From an uncultured Burkholderiales bacterium (GTDB lineage Bacteria; Pseudomonadota; Gammaproteobacteria; Burkholderiales; Burkholderiaceae_E), in NCBI GenBank assembly GCA_903831925.1, contig CAIKZV010000443.1, positions 1-15,705 on the forward strand: a stretch of DNA of 15,705 bases, read 5' to 3'. The translations under genes were made by a program, and so were the position numbers. Positions 7,092 to 14,630 of the stretch are shown here, piece by piece. The notes below the pieces were generated by a model, which worked only from the letters and a program-made list of their open reading frames with translations, was not told where the DNA came from and searched no databases. The stretch's first letter is position 1. Each line of letters starts with the position of its first letter.

Positions 7092-8232
7092 GCTCGTGCC
7101 GCGTCGCCTGCCCGTGCCGAGCCAGCGACCAGGCGACATGCTCGGCCACCATCGGCGAGGCATCGTGTTCACGGCTGCGCAATGCGGCAATCACCTCATC
7201 GCTCGCGGGCGCATTGCCAAGCGCCACCGCGATATTGCGCAGCCAGCGCTCATGGCCGATGCGCCGGATGGCCGAGCCTTCAAAGCGCGAATCAAACTGC
7301 GCCTGGCTCCAGGTGAAAAGCTCGACCAGGGTTACCTCATCGAGCTGCTGGCGCGCGGCGAAATCGGGCAGCGAAGCGAGCGCCGCGTATTTGTTCCAGG
7401 GACAGGCGAGCTGACAATCGTCGCAGCCATAGATGCGGTTGCCGATTGCCTCGCGAAACTCAATCGGAATCGTGCCCTTCAGTTCAATCGTGAGATAGGC
7501 GATGCAACGCCTGGCATCGAGCCGGTAGGGTGCCACGATCGCCTGCGTCGGGCAGGCCGCGATGCAGGCGGTGCAACGGCCGCAATGCTCGTCGACCGGG
7601 GCATCGAGCGGCAGCGGCAGGTCGGTATAGAGCGTGCCGATAAAGCGCATCGAGCCGCCGTTTCGTGCCAGCAGCAGGGTGTGCTTGCCGCGCCAGCCAA
7701 GGCCCGCACGGCGGGCGAGTTCAACCTCCATGACCGGCGCCGAGTCACAGAAGGCGCGCCATCCGAAGGCACCGATCTCATCCTGCAGGCGGGTCGCGAG
7801 GCTTGCCAGGCGGGCCCGCACGACCTTGTGATAGTCACGCCCCAGCGCATACCGCGAAACATAAGCCCGCTCATGATCGGCCAAGGTCGACCAGGCCCGA
7901 TCGAGCCAGACTGGATCGTCGGGGGCGTAATCGAGCGCCACCATCACCGCCCGGATCGTCCCGGGCACCAGTCGGGCCGGCTCGGTGCGGGCCTCGCGGT
8001 GGCGGGCCATATACTCCATCTCGCCATGACAGCCCTGCGCCAGCCATTGGTCGAGCCCCGGCCCGGCCTCAGACAGATCGACATCCGACACACCGAGGGC
8101 GGCAAAACCCAGTTCGGTGGCCCATTGCCGCAGACGATCGATCCAGGGCCGCGCGGCCAAGGCCGGGTCATCGACCGAGTCACTGGCCTGAGGCACAGCG
8201 GGCGCGAGGGGCACTCGTGGCGGCGGATTCAT
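7081..8232 (-). CDS. queG: Epoxyqueuosine reductase QueG
   Basis: The protein has 383 residues. QueG is the cobalamin- and iron-sulfur-dependent enzyme that reduces epoxyqueuosine to queuosine in tRNA, the last step of the pathway. Two ferredoxin-like clusters are visible: CGRCTACIAACPTQAI (C217, C220, C223, C227) and CDDCQLACPWNK (C270, C273, C277), with an extra C243. Other family stretches are RYALGRDYHKV and FCDSAPVMEVELARRAGLGWRGKHTLL, and a HEAT-like C-terminus (IGHERWLRNIAVALGNAP, SPMVAEHVAWSLARHG). The start MNPPPRV was chosen because upstream in-frame codons are not QueG-like. No clear Shine-Dalgarno sequence precedes it. It is divergent from tsaE, an arrangement common in proteobacteria. 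The stop TGA overlaps an inverted repeat. Confidence 0.95.
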   Translation of the reverse strand: MNPPPRVPLAPAVPQASDSVDDPALAARPWIDRLRQWATELGFAALGVSDVDLSEAGPGLDQWLAQGCHGEMEYMARHREARTEPARLVPGTIRAVMVALDYAPDDPVWLDRAWSTLADHERAYVSRYALGRDYHKVVRARLASLATRLQDEIGAFGWRAFCDSAPVMEVELARRAGLGWRGKHTLLLARNGGSMRFIGTLYTDLPLPLDAPVDEHCGRCTACIAACPTQAIVAPYRLDARRCIAYLTIELKGTIPIEFREAIGNRIYGCDDCQLACPWNKYAALASLPDFAARQQLDEVTLVELFTWSQAQFDSRFEGSAIRRIGHERWLRNIAVALGNAPASDEVIAALRSREHDASPMVAEHVAWSLARHGQATRHEQKT

Positions 8233-8348
8233 CGCAGCATTGTAGGTTGCCGCGTTGACGACACCCCTTGCCTCGTCAATCGCGGCAAGCTCGACCAGCA
8301 CGACCGTCACAGCGATGCGCGACACCCTCTGAGCAAGGCGATGCAGGC

Positions 8349-8903
8349 ATGAGCGCATCGCCTTTCGGTGCCCTCCCCGGTTCGGCGCCTGACTCGGCGC
8401 CTGAATCGGCCACGGTAGCGCTCATTGACCAGGCGGCAACCGCCGCACTCGCCCGGCGTCTGGCCGAGTCGCTCGTACCGGGCATGGTCATCTGGCTGTC
8501 GGGCGCCCTGGGCGTCGGCAAGACCACGCTGGTGCGCAGCCTGCTCGCCGCGCTCGGCCATACCGGCCGGGTGGCCAGTCCGACCTTTACACTGCTCGAA
8601 CCCTATGAGCTTTCGAGATTTCCCGTCTATCATTTTGATTTTTATCGGTTCTCGGCAGCCAACGAGTGGCGTGATGCAGGCTTCGACGAATATTTCTCGG
8701 GCAGCGGTGTCTGCCTGGTCGAATGGCCGGAGCTTGCCGGCCCCGACCTGCCTCGCCCAGATCTGCAGGTCAGTCTCGACTTCGCGGCCGACGCTCAGGA
8801 CCCAGGCGACGACGTCGCAACCGGCTCGCCCCGCCGTGCCGGCCTGCTTGCTTTCAGCGAGGCAGGTCGGCAATGTCTGAGGGCAGCCGCAGGCGCTTCC
8901 TGA
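8349..8903 (+). CDS. tsaE: tRNA threonylcarbamoyladenosine biosynthesis ATPase TsaE
   Basis: The protein has 184 residues. TsaE is the small ATPase that works with TsaB and TsaD to make the t6A modification at position 37 of ANN-decoding tRNAs. The Walker A loop GALGVGKTT is at residues 52-60. Also present are VASPTFTLLEPY (75-86), HFDFYR (95-100, Walker B-like D97) and LVEWPE (123-128). The ATG at 8349 was preferred to an in-frame ATG at 8268 because the extra residues are Arg/Pro-rich and unlike the family. About 25 N-terminal residues and a C-terminal insertion (DPGDDVATGSPR) make it longer than the usual ~155 residues. It overlaps amiC by 31 bp, so the two are co-translated or coupled. 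Confidence 0.93.
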   Translation: MSASPFGALPGSAPDSAPESATVALIDQAATAALARRLAESLVPGMVIWLSGALGVGKTTLVRSLLAALGHTGRVASPTFTLLEPYELSRFPVYHFDFYRFSAANEWRDAGFDEYFSGSGVCLVEWPELAGPDLPRPDLQVSLDFAADAQDPGDDVATGSPRRAGLLAFSEAGRQCLRAAAGAS

Positions 8904-10189
8904 GGACGATGCCCGGCGCATTGCTGGCACTCGATCTGCCGCGTGCTCAGGGTGCCGGCATCCTTGGCGTGCGGGTCTGGCCGGCGCCCGATTACACCCG
9001 CGTCACGCTCGAACTCGACGAGTCGCTCAAGAGCTCGCACTTCGTGGCGACCGATCCGCCCCGCGTGGTGGTCGACCTCGAAGGCGTCGATATCGATGCG
9101 GCGCTTCGCGAAATCGTCGCCAAGGTGCAGGCCGATGATCCGTATATCGCCACCGTGCGAGTGGCCCAGAACCGCGCCCATGTCGTGCGGCTGGTCTTTG
9201 ACCTGAAGGTGCCGGTGTCGCCGCAGGTGTTTTCGCTGGCGCCCAACGGGGTCTACCGCCATCGCCTGGTGCTCGACCTCTATCCGAAGACGCCGATCGA
9301 TCCGCTCGCCGCCCTGATCGAGCAGACCCGCAACAGCCCGCCGGCGAACGCGGTGCCAACGCCCCCTGCCAGTACCGCTGCCGTCGACGATCCACTCGCC
9401 TCACTGATCCGCGAACGCGAAGCCGCGCTGAAAATGCTGACCGAGCCCGAGCGACCACGCGCGCGCGGCGCCGAAGTCAGTCGATTGCTGACGATTGCGA
9501 TCGACCCTGGCCACGGCGGCGAGGATCCGGGTGCGATCGGCCCCAACGGCACGATGGAAAAAGACGTGGTGCTCAACGTCGCGCTGCGCCTGCGTGAAAG
9601 GCTGCAGGCCGAACCCGGGGTACGGGTGCTGATGACCCGCGACTCCGATTTCTTCGTGCCACTGGCCACCCGCGTGAGCAAGGCGCGCGCGGTCTCGGCC
9701 GATCTCTTTGTGTCGGTGCATGCCGACGCCTTCGTGCTGCCGCATGCGAAGGGCTCGTCGGTATTTGTGCTGTCGGACCGCAGCGCGAGCAGCCTCGGTG
9801 CACGGTGGCTGGCGCGTCGCGAAAACAGTGCCGATCTGATCGGTGGCGTGAACCTGCCAGCGGGCAATCGCGAAGTTGCCAAGGTGCTGCTCGATCTGTC
9901 GACGACCGCGCAGATCAAGGACAGCCGCAAGCTCGCAGGCTCGGTGCTTGGCGAACTGCGCGGCGTTGGCGACCTGCACAGCGCGCAGATCGAACAGGCC
10001 GGCTTTGCGGTGCTTCGCGCACCCGACGTGCCGTCAATCCTGATCGAGACCGCCTTCATCAGCAACCCGGATGAGGAGCGCAAGCTGCGCGATCCGCGCT
10101 ATCAGGCGCAACTCGCCGATGCCATCTTCGTCGGGATCAGGAACTACTTCCGGCGCAATCCGCCTGCGGCTCGCGGACCGGGCGCCTGA
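8873..10189 (+). CDS. amiC: N-acetylmuramoyl-L-alanine amidase AmiC (AMIN plus Amidase_3)
   Basis: The protein has 438 residues. It is a periplasmic zinc amidase that cleaves between MurNAc and the stem peptide to split septal wall during division. The N-terminus SRRRFLR followed by a short hydrophobic run looks like a twin-arginine (Tat) signal, as in E. coli AmiA/AmiC. The AMIN domain (about 28-140) targets the septum; an Ala/Pro linker follows. The catalytic Amidase_3 domain (about 205-427) has IAIDPGHGGEDPG (H214), MEKD (E229), SVHADAF (H283) and LIETAFISNP (E392), the expected zinc ligands and general base. The ATG at 8873 lies inside tsaE and a GAGGCAGG-like site precedes it. The protein lacks a LysM domain. 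Confidence 0.94.
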   Translation: MSEGSRRRFLRTMPGALLALDLPRAQGAGILGVRVWPAPDYTRVTLELDESLKSSHFVATDPPRVVVDLEGVDIDAALREIVAKVQADDPYIATVRVAQNRAHVVRLVFDLKVPVSPQVFSLAPNGVYRHRLVLDLYPKTPIDPLAALIEQTRNSPPANAVPTPPASTAAVDDPLASLIREREAALKMLTEPERPRARGAEVSRLLTIAIDPGHGGEDPGAIGPNGTMEKDVVLNVALRLRERLQAEPGVRVLMTRDSDFFVPLATRVSKARAVSADLFVSVHADAFVLPHAKGSSVFVLSDRSASSLGARWLARRENSADLIGGVNLPAGNREVAKVLLDLSTTAQIKDSRKLAGSVLGELRGVGDLHSAQIEQAGFAVLRAPDVPSILIETAFISNPDEERKLRDPRYQAQLADAIFVGIRNYFRRNPPAARGPGA

Positions 10190-10200
10190 GCCTCAGGCGC
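10182..10200. terminator. Inverted repeat shared by the ends of convergent amiC and dedA-type genes
   Basis: GCGCCTGAG (10182-10190) and CTCAGGCGC (10192-10200) are perfect 9-bp arms around a single C, foldable as a GC-rich hairpin. The amiC stop (TGA 10187-10189) lies in the left arm and the DedA gene's stop (read from 10195 to 10193) in the right arm. No T run follows on either strand, so it may act by pausing or by blocking convergent transcription rather than as an intrinsic terminator. Confidence 0.5.
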
Positions 10201-10840
10201 GGCGGCGCTTGAAGACCGTATGGCGCGCAACTTCGATGAGGGCCGGCAATGCGGGCACCACGATCAGCGCCAGGGCCACCCACGAAAAATGCGCTTTCAC
10301 CCAGGGAAGATTGCCGATCAGATAGCCCAGGCCGGTCAGGCTAACCACCCAGAGCACACCGCCCACCAGGTTGTAGAGCGCGAACTTGCGATAGCTCATG
10401 GCGGCCACGCCAGCGACGAAGGGCGCAAAAGTGCGAACAAAGGGCAGAAAGCGCGCCACGATGATGGTGATCGCGCCGTGTTGTTCGTAAAACGCATTGG
10501 CCCGCTCGAAGGCCTTGCGATTGAACCAGCGTGACTGCTCGAAGGTCCAGACGCGCGGCCCGATGCGCCGTCCGATCGAATAGTTGAGCGCATCGCCCAG
10601 CACCGCAGCGGCGATCAGCAGTGCGATCAGCAGTGGCAGCGACAGGCCACCGATCGCAGCCAGCGTGCCGCACACGAAGAGCAGCGAATCGCCGGGCAGA
10701 AAGGGCATGACCACCAGCCCGGTCTCGACGAAGATGATGGCAAAGAGCAGCGCATAGACCCATACGCCGTACTGGCTGACCACCGTCTCGAGATGCTTGT
10801 CGAGATGCAGAAAGAGGTCGATGAATTGGGCGATGTCCAT
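10193..10840 (-). CDS. DedA family (VTT domain) inner-membrane protein
   Basis: The protein has 215 residues. DedA proteins are thought to move lipids or ions across the membrane and support envelope homeostasis; this member is not assigned a substrate. It has several membrane segments (about 26-46, 52-85, 138-146 and 154-200), with a basic C-terminal tail. The family motif FVETGLVVMPFLPGDSLLF holds E39 and D51, and RFLPFVRTFAPFVAG holds R130 and R136, the residues known to matter in E. coli YqjA. Start codons of this gene and mutL are only 40 bp apart and divergent. It lies between amiC and mutL, which are often adjacent in related genomes, so it may be an insertion into that order. Confidence 0.92.
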   Translation of the reverse strand: MDIAQFIDLFLHLDKHLETVVSQYGVWVYALLFAIIFVETGLVVMPFLPGDSLLFVCGTLAAIGGLSLPLLIALLIAAAVLGDALNYSIGRRIGPRVWTFEQSRWFNRKAFERANAFYEQHGAITIIVARFLPFVRTFAPFVAGVAAMSYRKFALYNLVGGVLWVVSLTGLGYLIGNLPWVKAHFSWVALALIVVPALPALIEVARHTVFKRRRA

Positions 10841-10865
10841 GGCGGGTCGGATGATACACGCCGCC

Positions 10866-10871
10866 TATAAT
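10866..10871 (+). promoter_or_regulatory. Putative -10 box of the mutL promoter
   Basis: A perfect TATAAT ends 9 bases before the mutL ATG at 10881. No good -35 hexamer is seen 15-18 bases upstream (GGGTCG-like sequence). Transcription would start at or within a few bases of the ATG. Confidence 0.4.
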
Positions 10872-10880
10872 GGTTTCGCC

Positions 10881-12905
10881 ATGCAAGACACCCCCTTCGG
10901 CCGGCTGACGGCTCACCGCAATTCGACCTCCATCGAGGCAATTGGCTCGTCAAAGGGCAAGCCCGAACGCCGCCGGATCGCCGCCCTGCCCGATCATCTG
11001 GTCAGCCAGATCGCGGCCGGCGAAGTGGTCGAGCGGCCCGCCTCGGTGGTCAAGGAACTGCTTGAAAACGCGATCGATGCCGGTGCGATGCGCATCGAAC
11101 TGCGCATCGAGGAAGGCGGCGTTCGGCGCATCGCGGTCAGTGATGACGGCAGCGGCATCGAAGCCGATCAGCTCACCCTGGCCCTGACTCGCCATGCCAC
11201 CAGCAAGATCGCCTCGCTCGATGAGCTCGAGTCGGTCGGCACGCTCGGATTTCGCGGCGAGGCGCTGGCCGCGATTGCCTCGGTGGCGCGGGTACGCATC
11301 ATCAGCCGTGTGGCCGGCGCCGAGTCGGCCACGATGATCGACAACTCACTGCTTGACACTGCACTGAGCGACAACTCGCACCCGGCGCTGCAGCCGGCAG
11401 CCGGCCCCCGGGGCACAACGGTCGAGGTGCTCGACCTCTATTCATCGACCCCTGCCCGACGCAAGTTCCTGAAGGCGCAGGGCACCGAGACCGCGCATTC
11501 GCTCGATGCCTTTCGTCGCGTGGCGCTCGCGTTTCCCGACATCGGCTTCAGTTGCCATGTCGATGGCCGCAGCGTCGAGCAGTGGCCGGCAGGCCGATGG
11601 CAGGATCGGGTGGCGCAGGTGCTCGGCGAAGACATCGCCACGCGCCCGATCGAACGCATCGCGGGCGAGCTGCGCCTGCAGGGCCTGGCCGGTGTGCCGA
11701 CCGCCAGCCGAGCGCGGGCCGATCGACAGTTTTTCTATGTGAATGGCCGCTTCGTGCGCGACAAGCTGCTGTCGCATGCGGTCAAGCAGGCCTATGCCGA
11801 TGTGCTGCACGGCGACCGGCATCCGGCCTGGTGCCTCTTTCTCTGGATTGATCCGCGCGAGGTCGATGCCAATGTGCATCCGGCCAAAATCGAGGTGCGG
11901 TTTCGTGATGCACGGGCGATTCACTCTTTCGTGTTTCATGCGGTACGCGAGGCCCTGCGGGTGGGCGCGGGCGAGGCCGGCATTCAGGCGTCGACCAATG
12001 ACGGTGATTCACGCGTGATCCTGGGCAACACCGTCTCATGGACCCCGCAGGAGGCTGCGCCGCCGCGATGGCAGTCGGCACTGCCGCTGTCGACACCGGC
12101 GGGTGGGTCGGTCGCCGACTCATTCGCCAATTCAGCGTGGCGCTCTGGCACCGGTGCTCGCCCAGACCAATCAGTGTCATCGCTGATGCGCTTTTACGCG
12201 GCCGATGCCAGCGATCCGCCTGACGGATCTCCTTCAGCGGATCGGCTCTCATCGTCTGACGCGATCGCGGCCGTCGGTGCGCCAGCGCTCGACATGGCGC
12301 ACCACGCGGCCCAGGCAGACCTGCCGCCACTGGGCTTTGCGATCGCGCAACTGCATGGCATCTATGTGCTCGCGCAAAACGCCGCCGGCCTGGTGGTGGT
12401 CGACATGCATGCCGCGCATGAACGCATCGTCTATGAGCGTCTGAAAAGCGGGCTCGATGAGCAGGCCATCGCCTCACAGCCCCTGCTGATCGCCGCCCAC
12501 TTTCGCGCCGACAACACCGAGATCGCCACCGCCGAACTCGAACGCGATCAGCTGCTGGCCTTCGGACTCGATATCGATCAGCTTGCGCCCGACAAGCTCG
12601 CGGTGCGCGCCGTGCCCACGGTGCTGGCTAATGGCGATCCGGTCGGGCTCGCACGCGAAGTGCTCGCCGAGTTGCACGAGCATGGCGCGAGCCGGCTGCT
12701 GACCGAGCGACGCGATGCGCTGCTGGCCGGCATGGCCTGTCATGCCGCCGTGCGGGCCAATCAGCGGCTGAGTCTGGAGCAGATGAACGCCCTGCTGCGC
12801 GACATGGAATCGACCCCGGGTGCCGACCAGTGCAACCACGGCCGGCCGACCTGGGTGCAGGTGCCGATGGCCGAACTCGATCGCTGGTTTTTGCGCGGGC
12901 GATGA
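10881..12905 (+). CDS. mutL: DNA mismatch repair protein MutL (endonuclease-type)
   Basis: The protein has 674 residues. It links MutS mismatch recognition to strand cleavage. The N-terminal GHL ATPase has KELLENAIDAGA (E59, N63), DDGSGI (about 88-93), TRHATSKI and GFRGEALAAIASVA (about 123-136), then GTTVEVLDLYSSTPARRKF. A polar linker (about 370-475) joins the dimerisation domain. There DMHAAHERIVYE (508-519) fits the metal-binding endonuclease motif DQHA(x)2E(x)4E except Q to M, with ACHAAVRANQ and CNHGRPT as the other conserved parts; such MutL proteins occur where MutH is absent. The first 30 residues are a polar extension. The ATG at 10881 is the nearest usable start. It overlaps miaA at ATGA. 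Confidence 0.95.
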   Translation: MQDTPFGRLTAHRNSTSIEAIGSSKGKPERRRIAALPDHLVSQIAAGEVVERPASVVKELLENAIDAGAMRIELRIEEGGVRRIAVSDDGSGIEADQLTLALTRHATSKIASLDELESVGTLGFRGEALAAIASVARVRIISRVAGAESATMIDNSLLDTALSDNSHPALQPAAGPRGTTVEVLDLYSSTPARRKFLKAQGTETAHSLDAFRRVALAFPDIGFSCHVDGRSVEQWPAGRWQDRVAQVLGEDIATRPIERIAGELRLQGLAGVPTASRARADRQFFYVNGRFVRDKLLSHAVKQAYADVLHGDRHPAWCLFLWIDPREVDANVHPAKIEVRFRDARAIHSFVFHAVREALRVGAGEAGIQASTNDGDSRVILGNTVSWTPQEAAPPRWQSALPLSTPAGGSVADSFANSAWRSGTGARPDQSVSSLMRFYAADASDPPDGSPSADRLSSSDAIAAVGAPALDMAHHAAQADLPPLGFAIAQLHGIYVLAQNAAGLVVVDMHAAHERIVYERLKSGLDEQAIASQPLLIAAHFRADNTEIATAELERDQLLAFGLDIDQLAPDKLAVRAVPTVLANGDPVGLAREVLAELHEHGASRLLTERRDALLAGMACHAAVRANQRLSLEQMNALLRDMESTPGADQCNHGRPTWVQVPMAELDRWFLRGR

Positions 12906-13978
12906 GCCTGATGGCATCGCAGGACCTGCCGCCGGGCGACGATGCGCGCAGCCCGGCAGACCGGCGCCTGTCTCTCGGTTCGCCGGATTCGTCCCCACCC
13001 GAGGCGGTCATGCTGCTTGGCCCGACCGCCTCGGGCAAGAGCGCGATTGCCATGCACCTGGCAGACCGCTTCGAGCTCGAAATCATCAGCGTCGACTCGG
13101 CGCTGGTCTATCGCGGCATGGACATCGGCACCGCCAAACCGACGGCCACCGAGCTGGCTGCGGTGCCGCACCACCTGATCGATCTGATCGACCCGAGCGA
13201 GTCGTATTCGGCCGCCAGCTTCGTGCGTGATGCGCGGCGACTGATCGGCGAGATCCGCGGCCGCGGCCGTCTGCCGCTGCTGGTGGGCGGCACGATGCTC
13301 TATGCGCGCGCGCTGGCCATCGGCCTCGATGACCTGCCCGCCGCCGACCCGGCCATGCGTGCGGCGCTCGATGAGGAGGCGGCACAGATCGGCTGGCCGG
13401 CGATGCATGCAAGGCTTGCGACGATCGATCCGCAGACCGCCGCACGGCTTGAGCCCGGCGATTCGCAGCGCATCCAGCGGGCCCTCGAGATTCATGCCCT
13501 GAGCGGGCGGCCGATGAGCGAACTGATCGGCGCCCGGCACACGCACACCGACGCGCCGCTTGCACTGCTCACGATGGCGCTCGAGCCCGCCGACCGCTCG
13601 GTGCTGCATGCCCGCATCGCTGCGCGCTTCGAGGCGATGCTCGCCGCCGGCTTTCTCGACGAAGTGGCGGCGCTGCGTGCGCGGGGCGATCTGCATACCG
13701 GCATGCCCTCGATGCGCTGCGTGGGCTACCGGCAGGCCTGGCGCTATCTCGATGATCTGGAGCACGGCATCCATCAGGGCATGACTGGGCCCGTGCGTCG
13801 GCAGGTCTTCATCGACGAGTCGGTGGCGGCCACGCGCCAGCTCGCCAAGCGCCAGCTGACCTGGTTGCGATCGATGCCGCAGCGCCGCGTGATTGATTGT
13901 CTGGCGACGGATGCACCCGACCAGGTGGCGGCAATCATTGCGCTTGCCTGCGCGGTCCCGAAACCAGTCGGACCCTGA
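12902..13978 (+). CDS. miaA: tRNA dimethylallyltransferase MiaA
   Basis: The protein has 358 residues. MiaA adds a dimethylallyl group to A37 of tRNAs reading UNN codons. The P-loop GPTASGKS is at residues 40-47, followed by the substrate-binding SVDSALVYRGMDIGTAKPT (D65 the likely catalytic base), HHLIDLIDPSESYSAASF, LVGGTMLYARAL (127-138), DSQRIQRALEI, GYRQAWRYL (from about 275) and ATRQLAKRQLTWLR (310-323). The ATG overlaps the mutL stop as ATGA, so translation is coupled; a second in-frame ATG lies at 12911. The first 35 residues are a nonconserved Asp/Pro/Ser-rich extension. The stop codon is in a short inverted repeat. hfq does not follow, unlike in E. coli. Confidence 0.95.
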   Translation: MSLMASQDLPPGDDARSPADRRLSLGSPDSSPPEAVMLLGPTASGKSAIAMHLADRFELEIISVDSALVYRGMDIGTAKPTATELAAVPHHLIDLIDPSESYSAASFVRDARRLIGEIRGRGRLPLLVGGTMLYARALAIGLDDLPAADPAMRAALDEEAAQIGWPAMHARLATIDPQTAARLEPGDSQRIQRALEIHALSGRPMSELIGARHTHTDAPLALLTMALEPADRSVLHARIAARFEAMLAAGFLDEVAALRARGDLHTGMPSMRCVGYRQAWRYLDDLEHGIHQGMTGPVRRQVFIDESVAATRQLAKRQLTWLRSMPQRRVIDCLATDAPDQVAAIIALACAVPKPVGP

Positions 13979-13986
13979 ATTTCAGG
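13974..13986. terminator. Short inverted repeat enclosing the miaA stop codon
   Basis: CCTGAA (13974-13979) and TTCAGG (13981-13986) are perfect arms around one T. The stop TGA is 13976-13978. The stem would be short and no T run follows, so a terminator role is doubtful; it resembles the CCTGA...TCAGG repeats at other gene ends here. Confidence 0.3.
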
Positions 13987-14010
13987 CGCCAAATCGATGA
14001 GAGCCAACCC

Positions 14011-14018
14011 GAAGGGAG
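14011..14018 (+). promoter_or_regulatory. Ribosome binding site of the Cys-repeat protein gene
   Basis: GAAGGGAG lies 7 bases before the ATG at 14026. It selects this start over the upstream in-frame ATG at 13897, which is inside miaA. Confidence 0.6.
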
Positions 14019-14025
14019 CCGACCG

Positions 14026-14604
14026 ATGATGCTTCGTGAGAACCCGATGCAGCCGATGCCTGGTCTGCCGACCGTATTGCGGCCGACCTCGGATCTGCCG
14101 ACTTTCTTTTTGCGAAGTCTGTTGCTGCTAATCCTTGCGATGATGCTCGCCCCGGGCAGCGTGCACGCGCAGAGCAGTCAGTGCGGCTTCATCACCGACC
14201 CCGATCGCCAGGCCTATTGCCGCGCGACCACCGGCAGCAGCGCCAGCCAGTGCGGCTTCATCCGCAATCCCGACCTGCAGGCCCGATGCCGGGCCGAGAC
14301 CGGCGGTGGCAGCAGTCAGTGCGGCTTCATCCGTGACCCCGATCGGCAGGCCGAATGCCGCGCCAGCGTTGGAAATCAGAGTTCGAGCGGATCGCAGAGC
14401 AGTCAATGCGGCTTCATTCACGACCCCGATCGCCAGGCCTATTGCCGCGCCACGACCGGCGGTGGCAATAGCCAGTGCGGCTTCATCCGCGATCCCGACC
14501 TTCAGGCGATGTGCCGCGCGCAGACCGGTGGCGGCGCATCGCAATGCGGATTCGTCCGCAACCCCGACATGCAGGCCGCCTGCCGGGCCCAGACCGGAAA
14601 ATAA
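14026..14604 (+). CDS. Exported Cys-rich protein of six 23-residue Cys-x11-Cys repeats
   Basis: The protein has 192 residues and no function I recognise. A long N-terminal region (1-26) leads to a hydrophobic segment FFLRSLLLLILAMMLAPGS, with likely Sec cleavage after VHA (residue 48). The rest is six repeats of the form QCGFIxDPDxQAxCRAxTG, with cysteines at 53/65, 76/88, 99/111, 128/140, 151/163 and 174/186. The period is 23 residues, except 29 between repeats 3 and 4, where a Ser-rich linker is inserted. Each repeat has exactly two cysteines, so one intra-repeat disulfide in the periplasm is likely. Similar single C-x11-C motifs occur, to my recollection, in small exported proteobacterial proteins. 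It lies 26 bp before a Baeyer-Villiger monooxygenase gene, but a functional link is unproven. Confidence 0.85.
   Translation: MMLRENPMQPMPGLPTVLRPTSDLPTFFLRSLLLLILAMMLAPGSVHAQSSQCGFITDPDRQAYCRATTGSSASQCGFIRNPDLQARCRAETGGGSSQCGFIRDPDRQAECRASVGNQSSSGSQSSQCGFIHDPDRQAYCRATTGGGNSQCGFIRDPDLQAMCRAQTGGGASQCGFVRNPDMQAACRAQTGK
14176..14601 (+). repeat. Six tandem 69-bp coding repeats, arranged as two blocks of three
   Basis: The first cysteine codon of each repeat is at 14182, 14251, 14320, 14407, 14476 and 14545, giving steps of 69, 69, 87, 69 and 69 bp. Repeats 1 and 4 are nearly identical in DNA (both GACCCCGATCGCCAGGCC then TATTGC), and repeats 2 and 5 share the DLQA version, so a three-repeat block was probably doubled. 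Confidence 0.85.
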
Positions 14605-14630
14605 GCACACGCACCCCAGGACCCCGACGC

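Noticed and set aside
8239..8244. TACAAT on the minus strand as a queG -10 box giving a leaderless transcript
   Set aside because: No -35 hexamer at a suitable distance; TTGACG lies 29 bases away. Too weak to list as a feature.
7090..8352. A 420-residue plus-strand open frame opposite queG
   Set aside because: The queG frame shows two iron-sulfur motifs and family sequence; the antisense product is an Arg/His-rich shadow without a signal or motif.
12761..13774. A 337-residue minus-strand open frame opposite miaA
   Set aside because: Shadow of miaA and the mutL end; no recognisable domain.
14128..14610. A minus-strand open frame opposite the Cys-repeat gene
   Set aside because: It appears repetitive only because the coding strand is repetitive; the plus frame has the signal peptide, ribosome site and regular cysteines.
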